A DNA stretch of 64,000 nucleotides from Microbacter sp049976245 (GCA_049976245.1 JBMFIQ010000004.1:29496-93495), one strand, 5' to 3'; positions 19,106-28,292 are shown, counted from the first letter of the stretch. Numbers and translations are program-made. Notes: generated by a model from the sequence alone, not told the origin.

Positions 19106-19840
19106 ATGAAAAAAGTGCAACTGTTCATTCCCTGCTTCATCGATCAATTCTATCCACACATTGGCTTCAACACCATCAAAATTTTGGAAAAAGCAGGATG
19201 CGAAGTCCATTACAATCCAAACCAAACCTGTTGCGGCCAACCTGCTTTCAACAGCGGCTATTGGGATGAATCCCGCCGACTGGCCATCAAGTTTCTTGAC
19301 GATTTTTCGGAAAATATTCCCATCGTTTCTCCATCTGCATCCTGCGCAGGGTTTGTTTTGAAAGATTATCCCAAATTGTTGAAAAACGAAACCGCATTGC
19401 TGCAACAACACCAACAAATCCGCCAAAACCTCTTTGAACTGTCCGACTTCTTGGTCAACGAGTTGCATGTTATCAATTTCAATGCTTCGTTTTTTCACAA
19501 AGTGACTTATCACGATTCATGCTCAGCACTCAGAGGATACGGCATCAAAACAGAACCCCGCCTTTTATTGCAACAGGTCAAAGGACTTGAACTTGTTGAA
19601 ATGAATGAAAGTGAGGAATGCTGCGGATTTGGAGGCACTTTTTCAGTCAAAAACAAACACATTTCCTCTGCCATGGTTGCCAACAAAGTGAAAAACGGAT
19701 TGGAAAGTGGAGCTGAATTCATTGTTACAACAGAGGCTTCGTGTGCCATGAATATGGAAGGATATTCCCGCAAAAACAAACTTCCCGTCAAAATCATTCA
19801 TTTAACCGATATTTTGTCACAATTTGACGATGCAGATTGA
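19106..19840 (+). CDS. LutA/YkgE-like cysteine-rich (CCG-domain) protein
   Basis: 244-residue protein with two CCG cysteine-rich domains: NQTCCGQPAFNSG with upstream LFIPCFIDQF, and ESEECCGFGGTFSVK with upstream TYHDSCSALRGYG. Such domains bind an iron-sulfur cluster in heterodisulfide-reductase-like and lactate-oxidation (LutA) proteins. In lactate utilisation LutA works with LutB and LutC, but neither is adjacent here: argD lies upstream and gapA, with its own promoter, downstream. Redox function is therefore likely, while the partner and substrate are unknown. The ATG at 19106 is preferred to a TTG 6 nt earlier. Confidence 0.8.
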   Translation: MKKVQLFIPCFIDQFYPHIGFNTIKILEKAGCEVHYNPNQTCCGQPAFNSGYWDESRRLAIKFLDDFSENIPIVSPSASCAGFVLKDYPKLLKNETALLQQHQQIRQNLFELSDFLVNELHVINFNASFFHKVTYHDSCSALRGYGIKTEPRLLLQQVKGLELVEMNESEECCGFGGTFSVKNKHISSAMVANKVKNGLESGAEFIVTTEASCAMNMEGYSRKNKLPVKIIHLTDILSQFDDAD

Positions 19841-19893
19841 ATGATAAATTATATTAATTAGAGAATTATTTCTTCATTAACAAAACACTTTCC

Positions 19894-19924
19894 ATTGTTT
19901 TGATCCAAAAAAACCGTATCTTTG
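19894..19924 (+). promoter_or_regulatory. gapA promoter
   Basis: ATTG (19894-19897), a 19-nt spacer and TATCTTTG (19917-19924) fit the two-box Bacteroidota promoter and precede the gapA start by about 40 nt. Confidence 0.65.
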
Positions 19925-19963
19925 CAGTAATTATTAATAATCAACCATTAAAAAATTAAGAAC

Positions 19964-20962
19964 ATGATTAAAGTAGGTATTAACGGGTTTGGCCGCATCG
20001 GACGTTTGGTTTTCCGTGCTGCCTTAACAAAGAAAGAGATTGAGATCGTAGGGATTAATGACCTAATTGACGTTGACTACATGGCTTATATGCTAAAATA
20101 CGATTCAGTTCACGGTCAATTTGATGGTAGCATTGAAATTAAAGATGGAAAATTGGTTGTCAATGGACATGCCATTCGCGTTACAGCTGAAAAAGATCCT
20201 GCCAACTTGAAATGGAACGAAGTTGGCGCAGAATATGTAGTGGAATCCACCGGATTGTTTTTGACCAAAGAAAAAGCCGGCGCTCACATTGCAGCAGGAG
20301 CAAAACGTGTTGTCATGTCAGCTCCATCCAAAGATGACACACCAATGTTTGTAATGGGTGTCAACCATAAAAATTATGCAGGAGAACCCATTGTTTCCAA
20401 TGCATCATGCACAACAAACTGTTTAGCTCCATTAGCTAAAGTAATTCACGACAAATTTGGCATTGTTGAAGGTTTAATGACAACCGTTCACTCAGTAACC
20501 GCTACGCAAAAAACCGTTGACGGCCCGTCACACAAAGATTGGAGAGGAGGCCGTGCTTCTGCAGGGAACATCATTCCGTCATCGACAGGCGCAGCAAAAG
20601 CTGTAGGAAAAGTCATTCCCTCGTTAAACGGAAAATTAACAGGGATGTCATTACGCGTGCCAACGTTGGATGTGTCCGTGGTTGATTTAACTTGCCGTCT
20701 CGAAAAAAGCGCCACATACGAAGAAATTTGCAAAGCAATGAAAGATGCAGCCGAAGGCGAATTAAAAGGCATCGTAGGATATACCGAAGATGATGTGGTA
20801 TCATCCGACTTTATCCATGAAGCCCGCACCTCGGTATTTGACGCCAAAGCCGGTATCATGCTGAATCCTAACTTTGTCAAATTAGTTTCCTGGTACGACA
20901 ACGAGTGGGGTTATTCCAACAAAGTAGTTGAATTGATTCAACACATGGCAACCGTTAAATAA
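19964..20962 (+). CDS. gapA: Type I glyceraldehyde-3-phosphate dehydrogenase
   Basis: 332-residue NAD-dependent GAPDH of glycolysis and gluconeogenesis. It has the Rossmann start GINGFGRIGRLVFRA, active-site SNASCTTNCLAPLAKV with nucleophile Cys149, the catalytic His in TTVHSVTATQKTVDGP, and the C-terminal WYDNEWGYSNKVVEL. Length and motifs are canonical. Monocistronic: its own promoter lies upstream and a strong intrinsic terminator downstream. Confidence 0.98.
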   Translation: MIKVGINGFGRIGRLVFRAALTKKEIEIVGINDLIDVDYMAYMLKYDSVHGQFDGSIEIKDGKLVVNGHAIRVTAEKDPANLKWNEVGAEYVVESTGLFLTKEKAGAHIAAGAKRVVMSAPSKDDTPMFVMGVNHKNYAGEPIVSNASCTTNCLAPLAKVIHDKFGIVEGLMTTVHSVTATQKTVDGPSHKDWRGGRASAGNIIPSSTGAAKAVGKVIPSLNGKLTGMSLRVPTLDVSVVDLTCRLEKSATYEEICKAMKDAAEGELKGIVGYTEDDVVSSDFIHEARTSVFDAKAGIMLNPNFVKLVSWYDNEWGYSNKVVELIQHMATVK

Positions 20963-20983
20963 TTTTGCTTAGAATCATTGTAT

Positions 20984-21018
20984 GAAGCCGCCTCCAAAAG
21001 GTGGCTTCCTCTTTTTTT
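20984..21018 (+). terminator. gapA intrinsic terminator
   Basis: Stem GAAGCCGCC (20984-20992) pairs with GGTGGCTTC (21000-21008) through nine pairs with one G-U, leaving a 7-nt loop. It is followed by CTC and a T-run (21011-21018). Confidence 0.85.
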
Positions 21019-21148
21019 CGACGAACTGTTCTTTAACATTTCGCCCTGAAAAATTGCACCACCTGCAGAGCTTCATCAACACAACTTCAACAACCTGAAG
21101 CTCAATAATTTAAATTACGCTCTTTGAAAAACGGCAGAAAAAAAGAAC

Positions 21149-21200
21149 ATCATGTTTTGACCGATCACCACACACATGACGTCATCGCATCAAACATGAT
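21149..21200 (+). promoter_or_regulatory. Palindromic segment in the mutA upstream region
   Basis: ATCATGTTTTGA (21149-21160) and ATCAAACATGAT (21189-21200) form a near-perfect inverted repeat. Between them lies the 10-bp palindrome ATGACGTCAT (21176-21185). This sits 40 nt upstream of mutA. It may be an RNA leader structure or an operator; I recognise no B12-riboswitch core. No exact TAnnTTTG box was found in the 20963-21239 gap. Confidence 0.4.
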
Positions 21201-21239
21201 CAGGCTTAACAAAAATCTATAAACACTAAACAAAAAGAG

Positions 21240-23129
21240 ATGAATCAAACACATTCTTTATTTTCTGAATTTCCACCCGTTTCCACGCAAGAATGGATGG
21301 ACAAAATCAATGCAGACCTGAAAGGGGCTGACTTTAATAAAAAATTAGTCTGGCACACCAATGAAGGTTTTGATGTACAGCCCTTCTATCGCAAAGAAGA
21401 TTTGACTGGGCTTCAAACTATTGCTGAAAATCCTGGAAAATTTCCTTATGTCAGAGGAACAAAACAAACCAATCAATGGCGCATCCGTCAAAAAGTGCAT
21501 GTTTGCAAACAATGCGCAGATACCGCACTGGACAAAATCGTTGCAATGATTGAAAACGGAATCACTGCCATAGATATTTCATTCGACAATAATGCGGTCA
21601 ATGCCGAAATTCTGAAAAAACTACTCAAACATGTCGATTTAACAAAAATCGAGCTGCACTTGGACACTTGTGTCATGTCGGCCGTCACTTTGGTCAATCT
21701 GTTGGTGGATTACGTCAAAGATCAACACATCGACCCAAAAAAGGTGTACGGATCCATCAATTTTGATCCGATCGGGCATCGACTGATTGAAGGGAAAAAG
21801 GTGGACAAGCTCATTGATCGCTATGCCGCTTTACTTTCTGCTTCGGAATACCTTCCAAAATTCAGAACCGTCACCGTCAATCCGGTTCTTCTAAATAATG
21901 CGGGAGCTTACATTTATCAGGAACTCGGCTACGCCTTAGCTTGGGGAAATGACCTGTTGGCTAATCTCGTAGAGAAAGGCTTTAACGCAGAAAAAACCGG
22001 TAAAAAGATGATTTTTAATTTTGGCGTCTCGTCCAACTATTTTATGGAGATTGCCAAATTTAGAGCAGCACGGTTTTTATGGAGCAACATTGTCTTTGCT
22101 TACGGCGAAAAATGCCCCAATCAATGCAAAAACAACGAACCCGACGGGTTGGAACGCTGTGCTTCCAAAATGGTGATTCATGCCCAAACCTCACAATGGA
22201 ACATGACGGTTTATGATTCGTATGTCAACATGCTTCGCACACAAACCGAAGCCATGTCAGCCGTCATTGGCGGAGTCAATTCATTGACCGTGCTTCCTTT
22301 TGATATTTCCTACAAACAACCGGATAATTTTTCAGAACGCATTGCAAGAAATCAGCAATTGCTCCTCAAAGAAGAAAGTCATTTTGACAAAGTTACCGAT
22401 CCGGGAGCCGGCTCTTACTACATTGAAAACTTAACACAATCAATAGCCAATCAGGCCTGGAAATTATTTTTGGAAGTGGAAGAAAAAGGCGGATTCATAG
22501 CTCAACTTGAGTCCGGGATTGTTCAGCAAGCCGTAAACGAAACCAATAAAAATAGAAGAAAAGCCATTGCCACACGACGTGAAATTCTCTTAGGCACCAA
22601 TCAGTACCCAAATTTCAACGAAACAATGATTGAAAAAATAGAAGAATCATTCACGAATGGATGCCAACCACAACCCGAAATCGTCACCCTCGATCTAAAA
22701 CGAGGATCTGCTGAATTTGAAACATTGCGATTAGCTACCGAAAAATCAGGCAAAAGGCCTAAAGTATTCTTGTTAACCATTGGGAATATGGCCATGCGAC
22801 TAGCCAGAGCACAATTTTCGAGCAATTTCTTTGGTTGTGCCGGATATCAGATCATCGATAATCTTGGATTCTCCAACATTGCTGAAGGAATCGACGCAGC
22901 TAAAAAACATCAGGCTGACATCGTCGTCTTGTGTTCAAGCGATGAAGAATATGATCAATATGCTCCTCAAGCACAATCGCTCTTGGGTTCTTCTGCCATT
23001 TTGGTCATTGCCGGAGCTCCCGCCTGCATGGAAACATTAAAAACGCAAGGAATCACTGAATTTATTCATATTCGTTCCAACGTATTGGAAACATTGCAAC
23101 ATTTTCATCGGCTTTTGAACATTGGTTAA
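21240..23129 (+). CDS. mutA: Methylmalonyl-CoA mutase small subunit
   Basis: 629-residue non-catalytic subunit of the B12-dependent mutase interconverting succinyl-CoA and methylmalonyl-CoA, used in the propionate-forming succinate pathway of Bacteroidales. It follows the mutase TIM-barrel pattern (LPFDISYKQPDNFSERIARNQQLL; DPGAGSYYIENLTQ), but its C-terminal Rossmann-like domain lacks the cobalamin-ligand motif DxHxxG (it reads GNMAMRLARAQF), as expected for the small subunit. Cys292, Cys296 and Cys307 form a small cysteine cluster in the barrel domain, of unknown meaning. mutB follows after 49 nt. Confidence 0.95.
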   Translation: MNQTHSLFSEFPPVSTQEWMDKINADLKGADFNKKLVWHTNEGFDVQPFYRKEDLTGLQTIAENPGKFPYVRGTKQTNQWRIRQKVHVCKQCADTALDKIVAMIENGITAIDISFDNNAVNAEILKKLLKHVDLTKIELHLDTCVMSAVTLVNLLVDYVKDQHIDPKKVYGSINFDPIGHRLIEGKKVDKLIDRYAALLSASEYLPKFRTVTVNPVLLNNAGAYIYQELGYALAWGNDLLANLVEKGFNAEKTGKKMIFNFGVSSNYFMEIAKFRAARFLWSNIVFAYGEKCPNQCKNNEPDGLERCASKMVIHAQTSQWNMTVYDSYVNMLRTQTEAMSAVIGGVNSLTVLPFDISYKQPDNFSERIARNQQLLLKEESHFDKVTDPGAGSYYIENLTQSIANQAWKLFLEVEEKGGFIAQLESGIVQQAVNETNKNRRKAIATRREILLGTNQYPNFNETMIEKIEESFTNGCQPQPEIVTLDLKRGSAEFETLRLATEKSGKRPKVFLLTIGNMAMRLARAQFSSNFFGCAGYQIIDNLGFSNIAEGIDAAKKHQADIVVLCSSDEEYDQYAPQAQSLLGSSAILVIAGAPACMETLKTQGITEFIHIRSNVLETLQHFHRLLNIG

Positions 23130-23178
23130 CTCACATCAATGAAAAACAATAGCTATAAACACTACAAAACAAAAGATC

Positions 23179-25302
23179 ATGCGTCCAACATTTAATAATC
23201 TCCAACTGCAAGGAGAATCAAACAACAACGTCACGCTTTCAACAACCGAATGGCTGACACCTGAACTCATTCATGTTAAATCCGTCTATTCAAAAAAAGA
23301 CCTCGAAGGAATGGAACACCTTGATTATGCGGCAGGCATTCCTCCTTTTTTAAGAGGTCCTTACAGCGCCATGTACGCCATGCGTCCATGGACCATCAGA
23401 CAATACGCCGGATTTTCAACTGCTGCCGAATCAAATGCTTTCTACCGCCGAAATTTGGCCAGCGGCCAAAAAGGCCTTTCCGTAGCCTTTGACTTACCAA
23501 CCCATCGAGGTTACGATGCTGACCACGAACGCGTGGTAGGCGACGTTGGTAAAGCCGGGGTGTCCATCTGTTCAGTAGAAGACATGAAAGTACTTTTTGA
23601 CGGCATTCCTCTCAACAAAATGTCTGTTTCAATGACCATGAACGGTGCCGTTTTGCCCATTATGGCATTTTATATCATTGCCGGATTGGAACAGGGCGCA
23701 AAACTGGAAGAATTGTCAGGAACAATTCAAAACGACATCCTAAAAGAATTCATGGTACGAAACACGTATATTTATCCACCGGCTTTTTCAATGAAAATCA
23801 TTGCCGATATTTTTGAATATACGTCAAAATACATGCCCAAATTCAACTCCATTTCCATTTCCGGCTATCACATGCAGGAAGCAGGTGCAACAGCCGACAT
23901 TGAATTGGCTTACACGCTGGCTGACGGGCTCGAATATTTACGAGCAGGAATCAATGCCGGAATGGACATCGATGCTTTTGCTCCACGATTGTCATTCTTC
24001 TGGGCCATCGGAATGAATCATTTCATGGAAATCGCCAAGATGCGAGCTGCCCGACTTCTGTGGGCCAAGATTGTCAAACAATTTAACCCTAAAGATCCTA
24101 AATCACTGGCTCTTCGAACTCACAGCCAAACCTCTGGATGGTCACTAACAGAACAAGATCCGTTCAACAATGTTGGAAGAACCTGCATAGAAGCAATGGC
24201 AGCTGCTTTAGGACATACGCAGTCACTTCACACCAATGCGTTGGATGAGGCCATTGCGTTACCAACCGATTTCTCGGCTCGAATTGCCCGAAACACCCAA
24301 ATTTATATTCAGGAAGAAACCAATGTATGTCACGAAATCGATCCATGGGCAGGTTCATATTACGTGGAATCTTTAACCAAAGAGTTAGCCGAAAAAGCAT
24401 GGACACTCATTGAAGAGATTGAACAACTCGGAGGCATGGCCAAAGCCATTGAAACAGGAGTGCCAAAAATGCGCATTGAAGAAGCCGCTGCCCGAACTCA
24501 GGCAAAAATTGATTCAGGACAACAAATCATCGTCGGTGTAAACAAATATCGACTCAACAAAGAAGCACCCATCGATATTCTTGAAGTAGATAATACGGCT
24601 GTCAGACTACAACAAATAGAACGCCTTAACACGCTTAGAAAGAATCGTGATCAAGCCGCTGTTGACAAAGCTTTGGAAGCCATTACCGAGGCGGTCAAAA
24701 CAGGCAAAGGCAATTTATTGACATTAGCCGTCGAAGCAGCCAAAGTGAGAGCCACCTTAGGAGAAATCTCTCTGGCATGCGAAAAAGTAGTTGGTCGTTA
24801 TGAAGCAACCATTAGAACCATATCAGGCGTGTATTCATCAGAAACAAAACAAGATCCGGATTTTTTACGTGCTTGCGAACTGACCGAACAGTTTGCTCAA
24901 AATGAAGGACGTCGTCCCCGCATCATGATTGCCAAAATGGGACAAGACGGGCACGATCGCGGTGCCAAAGTAGTGGCCACAGGATATGCCGATTGTGGCT
25001 TTGACGTTGACATGGGACCATTGTTTCAAACTCCGGCCGAAGCTGCAAAACAAGCAGTCGAAAATGACGTACATGTGTTGGGAGTTTCATCCCTTGCCGC
25101 AGGGCACAAAACACTCATCCCACAAGTGATTGAAGAATTAAAAAAATTGGGACGTGATGACATCATCGTTATTGCAGGCGGCGTCATTCCTGCTCAAGAT
25201 TATGAATTCTTATACCAATCAGGCGTTGCTGCCATTTTTGGACCGGGAACTTCCATTTCCAAAGCTGCTTGCCAAATCATGGAGATTCTGTTGGAAGATT
25301 AA
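23179..25302 (+). CDS. mutB: Methylmalonyl-CoA mutase large (catalytic) subunit
   Basis: 707-residue catalytic subunit. The TIM barrel has the CoA/substrate signature FLRGPYSAMYAMRPWTIRQY and SGYHMQEAGATADIE. The C-terminal cobalamin domain has KMGQDGHDRGAKVVATG, where His592 is the lower axial cobalt ligand, plus GVSSLAAGHKTLIPQV and the final IFGPGTSISKAACQIMEIL. Full length and intact. Works as a heterodimer with MutA. Ends just before two hairpins, the second a terminator shared with rpsO. Epimerase and meaB-type chaperone genes are not in this window. Confidence 0.98.
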   Translation: MRPTFNNLQLQGESNNNVTLSTTEWLTPELIHVKSVYSKKDLEGMEHLDYAAGIPPFLRGPYSAMYAMRPWTIRQYAGFSTAAESNAFYRRNLASGQKGLSVAFDLPTHRGYDADHERVVGDVGKAGVSICSVEDMKVLFDGIPLNKMSVSMTMNGAVLPIMAFYIIAGLEQGAKLEELSGTIQNDILKEFMVRNTYIYPPAFSMKIIADIFEYTSKYMPKFNSISISGYHMQEAGATADIELAYTLADGLEYLRAGINAGMDIDAFAPRLSFFWAIGMNHFMEIAKMRAARLLWAKIVKQFNPKDPKSLALRTHSQTSGWSLTEQDPFNNVGRTCIEAMAAALGHTQSLHTNALDEAIALPTDFSARIARNTQIYIQEETNVCHEIDPWAGSYYVESLTKELAEKAWTLIEEIEQLGGMAKAIETGVPKMRIEEAAARTQAKIDSGQQIIVGVNKYRLNKEAPIDILEVDNTAVRLQQIERLNTLRKNRDQAAVDKALEAITEAVKTGKGNLLTLAVEAAKVRATLGEISLACEKVVGRYEATIRTISGVYSSETKQDPDFLRACELTEQFAQNEGRRPRIMIAKMGQDGHDRGAKVVATGYADCGFDVDMGPLFQTPAEAAKQAVENDVHVLGVSSLAAGHKTLIPQVIEELKKLGRDDIIVIAGGVIPAQDYEFLYQSGVAAIFGPGTSISKAACQIMEILLED

Positions 25303-25324
25303 TTCCATGCGGCTTACTAAATTC

Positions 25325-25358
25325 GAAGAAGCTGCATCACGCTTGATCCAGCTTCTTC
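25325..25358. repeat. Perfect inverted repeat after mutB
   Basis: GAAGAAGCTG (25325-25334) and CAGCTTCTTC (25349-25358) with a 14-nt loop, 22 nt after the mutB stop. No T-run follows, so it may be an mRNA 3'-end stabilising hairpin rather than a terminator. Confidence 0.5.
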
Positions 25359-25378
25359 ACTTCAAACACATAGAAACG

Positions 25379-25410
25379 AAAAAAGCCGATCGTTAAGACC
25401 GGCTTTTTTT
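25379..25410. terminator. Bidirectional terminator between mutB and rpsO
   Basis: AAAAAAGCCG (25379-25388) and CGGCTTTTTT (25400-25409, followed by one more T) form a 10-bp stem whose A/T flanks give a T-run on both strands. It separates the convergent mutB and rpsO genes. Confidence 0.85.
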
Positions 25411-25423
25411 AATGGCAAGAACA

Positions 25424-25693
25424 TTATTTTCTAATGTTCAACTCTTTAATGATGTTCCGATATCTTTCGATATCTTTTGATTTAAGATAGTCGAGCAAAC
25501 GACGACGTTTCCCTACCAACATCACTAAAGCCCGTTCCGTGCTATAATCTTTCGCGTGTAACTTGAGATGTTCAGTTAACGAGCTAATACGGTAAGAAAA
25601 TAATGCTATCTGAGCTTCAGGTGACCCAGTATCAGTATTCGACTTCCCGTATTTGCTGAAGATTTCTTGTTTCTTTTCTGCAGTTAAATACAT
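25424..25693 (-). CDS. rpsO: 30S ribosomal protein S15
   Basis: 89 residues, the standard S15 length; binds the central domain of 16S rRNA early in 30S assembly. Recognised by DTGSPEAQIALFSYRI, LTEHLKLHAKDYSTERAL and GKRRRLLDYLK. The start at MYLTAEKKQ is chosen because the longer in-frame start overlaps the promoter at 25728. Monocistronic, ending at the shared terminator. Confidence 0.97.
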   Translation of the reverse strand: MYLTAEKKQEIFSKYGKSNTDTGSPEAQIALFSYRISSLTEHLKLHAKDYSTERALVMLVGKRRRLLDYLKSKDIERYRNIIKELNIRK

Positions 25694-25727
25694 TACAAAT
25701 AAAATTTGATGATAAATAATTGAAGCA

Positions 25728-25758
25728 CAAAGGTACAATTTTATTTTGAAAAATCAAA
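25728..25758 (-). promoter_or_regulatory. rpsO promoter, both boxes
   Basis: Minus strand: TTTG (25755-25758), 19-nt spacer, TACCTTTG (25728-25735). This is an ideal match to the Bacteroidota sigma-A promoter and fixes the rpsO start at 25693. Confidence 0.75.
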
Positions 25759-25838
25759 TCCAATTGCTCCTATCATTCCAAAAGTTGTAAAAAATAAAAC
25801 AACAACCATTCTCTCGGGATGTTTCAGCTGTTTTTTTG

Positions 25839-25846
25839 TAATTTTG
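25839..25846 (+). promoter_or_regulatory. -7 box of the DUF2148 gene
   Basis: TAATTTTG matches TAnnTTTG, 46 nt upstream of the ATG at 25893. No clear -33 box. Divergent from the rpsO promoter. Confidence 0.5.
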
Positions 25847-25892
25847 CAGTACTGAATATAGCCATCAAAGTCAAAAATGTAAAAACAGAACC

Positions 25893-26441
25893 ATGATATT
25901 AGACGAAAGGGAAACGCGATCAAAGCGCATCATTGAAATAGCCGAACTGATTATGACAGCTGCCCGAACCGCTCCGAAAGGGAAAGGCATTGACGTCATT
26001 GAAATAAAAGCTGCTTTTGGCGACGACATCTCCAAACTGGCTGAAGCAACCCGTCAAAAAGGAGAAGCAACTGGATTAAAATTTATGCTTCGCGATGCGG
26101 AAAATATCCTTTCAGCAGATGCTGTCATTTTAATGGGTACCAAAACCAAAGTGCAAGGTCTAAACTGCGGCTATTGCGGCTTGCCGACCTGCGATGAAAA
26201 ATTGAAACACGTAGCTGTTCCCTGTGCCATCAACATGGTTGACGTGGGTATCGCCTTGGGATCGGCAGCAGCCACGGCAGCTGATTTAAGAGTTGATTGC
26301 CGCATCATGTTTTCAGTTGGCTATGCTGTCAATGATCTGAACCTTTTGCCCGGATGTCACTCCATTTACGCCATTCCGTTAAGCATATCATCCAAAAACC
26401 CATTCTTCGATCGTCGTCCTCGCGAGCAACAGACCAAATAA
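25893..26441 (+). CDS. DUF2148 ferredoxin-domain-like protein
   Basis: 182-residue protein of the DUF2148 family, often annotated as ferredoxin domain-containing. The central GLNCGYCGLPTCDEKL with later Cys residues (VPCAIN, DCRIMF, GCHSIY) suggests a bound iron-sulfur cluster. The N-terminal ETRSKRIIEIAELIMTAARTAPKGKG resembles the helical start of nitroreductase-like folds. Function is not known. Single gene, convergent with rpe (9-bp gap). Confidence 0.75.
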   Translation: MILDERETRSKRIIEIAELIMTAARTAPKGKGIDVIEIKAAFGDDISKLAEATRQKGEATGLKFMLRDAENILSADAVILMGTKTKVQGLNCGYCGLPTCDEKLKHVAVPCAINMVDVGIALGSAAATAADLRVDCRIMFSVGYAVNDLNLLPGCHSIYAIPLSISSKNPFFDRRPREQQTK

Positions 26442-26450
26442 TACATTGAA

Positions 26451-27110
26451 TTACAAAGATTTGAGGTGATGAATTGTTTGAATGGGATCAGACGACGAAA
26501 ACACAAAATTTCCTGCTACCAACACATCGACGCCTGCTTCTTTTAATTTTTTCCCGGTTTCAAGATTCACGCCACCATCCACTTCGATCAATGTATGAGC
26601 TTGAGTACGGGCAATCAATTCTTTTAATTCAACAATCTTATTGTAAGTTTGTTCAATAAACCGCTGCCCGCCAAAACCGGGATTAACACTCATAATCAAC
26701 ACAATATCCAATTCACGAATAATTTCTTTCAAAAGCATCACCGGAGTATGTGGATTCAGAGCTACTCCTGCTTTCATTCCTGCTTGATGAATGGATTGAA
26801 TGGTACGATTCAAATGCACACAAGCTTCATAATGAACCGTCAAGTGAGCAACACCGGCTTGTTGAAACCGATCGATGTATTCATCTGCATGAGCAATCAT
26901 CAAATGAGCATCCATTGGTTTTTTACAAAGCGCCTTGATCGATTCAATCACCGGAAATCCAAACGAAATGTTTGGAACGAAAACACCATCCATGATGTCA
27001 AGATGAAACCAATCGGCCTCACTTCGATTGATCATGTCAATGTCGTGTTGCAAATTGGCAAAATTGGCCGATAACAACGAAGGAGCTACAAGCAATGAAG
27101 AACGATTCAT
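26451..27110 (-). CDS. rpe: Ribulose-phosphate 3-epimerase
   Basis: 219-residue TIM-barrel enzyme of the pentose phosphate pathway, interconverting ribulose 5-phosphate and xylulose 5-phosphate. Motifs: APSLLSANFANL, WFHLDIMDGVFVPNISFG (metal-binding His/Asp), DAHLMI, SVNPGFGGQRFIEQTYNKI and EVDGGVN. Lies 39 bp downstream of trpS on the same strand, probably in one transcript. Confidence 0.97.
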   Translation of the reverse strand: MNRSSLLVAPSLLSANFANLQHDIDMINRSEADWFHLDIMDGVFVPNISFGFPVIESIKALCKKPMDAHLMIAHADEYIDRFQQAGVAHLTVHYEACVHLNRTIQSIHQAGMKAGVALNPHTPVMLLKEIIRELDIVLIMSVNPGFGGQRFIEQTYNKIVELKELIARTQAHTLIEVDGGVNLETGKKLKEAGVDVLVAGNFVFSSSDPIQTIHHLKSL

Positions 27111-27149
27111 GTGGATCGATAAATTAAAAGATACATCATCAAACGACCT

Positions 27150-28148
27150 TTAAAACGGTTTAAAACCAATGATTTCGCGCACTTCTCGAATGGTTTTCGA
27201 AGCGCTGGCATGAGCCTTTTCACGACCCATCTCGGCTACACGATGCAAATAATTTTCATCATTTTTTATTTCGATGATTTTCTCCCTCAACGGCGTTGTA
27301 AATTTGATCATATCCTCAGCCAGTTGTTTTTTCAAATCACCATAACGAATCTGGCAGGTTGCGTATTGTTCATCAAAATATTTAACGGTAGAAGGATCGG
27401 ACACGGCTTTCAACAAGCTGAACAAATTCTCAATCACTTCCGGTTTTGTTTGATTCATTTCCGTCGGACCGGCGTCCGTAACGGCACGCATCACCTTTTT
27501 TCGAATCACTTCAGGTTCATCCACCAGAAAAATGGCATTCCCTTCTCCTTCCGATTTCCCCATTTTCCCACTTCCGTTCAGCCCTGGGATTTTTATTAGT
27601 TCTTCCCCAAAATTAAAAGCTTGTGGCTCGGGAAAATAATCAGTTTTATACATCCGATTAAATCGATTACCAAAAGTACGAGTCATTTCAAGATGTTGTT
27701 CCTGATCCTTTCCAACCGGCACTTTTGTTGCACGATGAATCAAAATATCGGCTGCCATCAGCGTTGGATAGGTCAACAAACCGGCATTTACGTTATCCGG
27801 CTGTTTCCGAATTTTTTCTTTGAACGACGTACAACGTTCCAACTCCCCGATATAAGCATTCATGTTAAAGAAGAGATACAATTCGATGGTTTCGGGCAAA
27901 TCACTTTGAACATACAAAGCAGATTTCTCAGGATCAAGCCCTGCTGCCAAATACTCTGCTAGGATTTGTTTGACATTCCCATGTAAATCCTGTGGTGTCG
28001 GATGGGTGGTTAATGAATGATAATCAGCAATAAAGAAATAACACTGATGCTCATTCTGCATTTTGATAAAATTGCGCAACGCTCCAAAATAATTTCCAAT
28101 ATGTAAATTTCCGGTTGGTCGAATTCCACTGACAACAATTTCACTCAT
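27150..28148 (-). CDS. trpS: Tryptophanyl-tRNA synthetase
   Basis: 332-residue class I aminoacyl-tRNA synthetase charging tRNA-Trp. The HIGH-type motif is in GIRPTGNLHIGNYFGALRNF, and the KMSKS loop reads KMGKSEGEGN. The start MSEIVVSGIRPTG is chosen because the longer in-frame start at 28169 falls in the -7 box at 28167-28174. Length is standard. Confidence 0.97.
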   Translation of the reverse strand: MSEIVVSGIRPTGNLHIGNYFGALRNFIKMQNEHQCYFFIADYHSLTTHPTPQDLHGNVKQILAEYLAAGLDPEKSALYVQSDLPETIELYLFFNMNAYIGELERCTSFKEKIRKQPDNVNAGLLTYPTLMAADILIHRATKVPVGKDQEQHLEMTRTFGNRFNRMYKTDYFPEPQAFNFGEELIKIPGLNGSGKMGKSEGEGNAIFLVDEPEVIRKKVMRAVTDAGPTEMNQTKPEVIENLFSLLKAVSDPSTVKYFDEQYATCQIRYGDLKKQLAEDMIKFTTPLREKIIEIKNDENYLHRVAEMGREKAHASASKTIREVREIIGFKPF

Positions 28149-28166
28149 TTCTTTTTCTTTTTTTTG

Positions 28167-28197
28167 CAAAGATACGTCTAATTAAAACATGAACAAA
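28167..28197 (-). promoter_or_regulatory. trpS-rpe promoter, both boxes
   Basis: Minus strand: TTTG (28194-28197), 19-nt spacer, TATCTTTG (28167-28174), about 20 nt upstream of the trpS start. Confidence 0.72.
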
Positions 28198-28292
28198 AAC
28201 TCAAAGCCAATCTTGTCCTGATCGATGCGCTCGAAACTCTCAAGAGCTTTCAATCATTCAGCATGAATCAAACGAAAAAATCACATTTTCTC

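Noticed and set aside
20963..21239. Cobalamin riboswitch upstream of mutA
   Set aside because: No B12-box-like core was recognised and the region is partly taken up by the gapA terminator.
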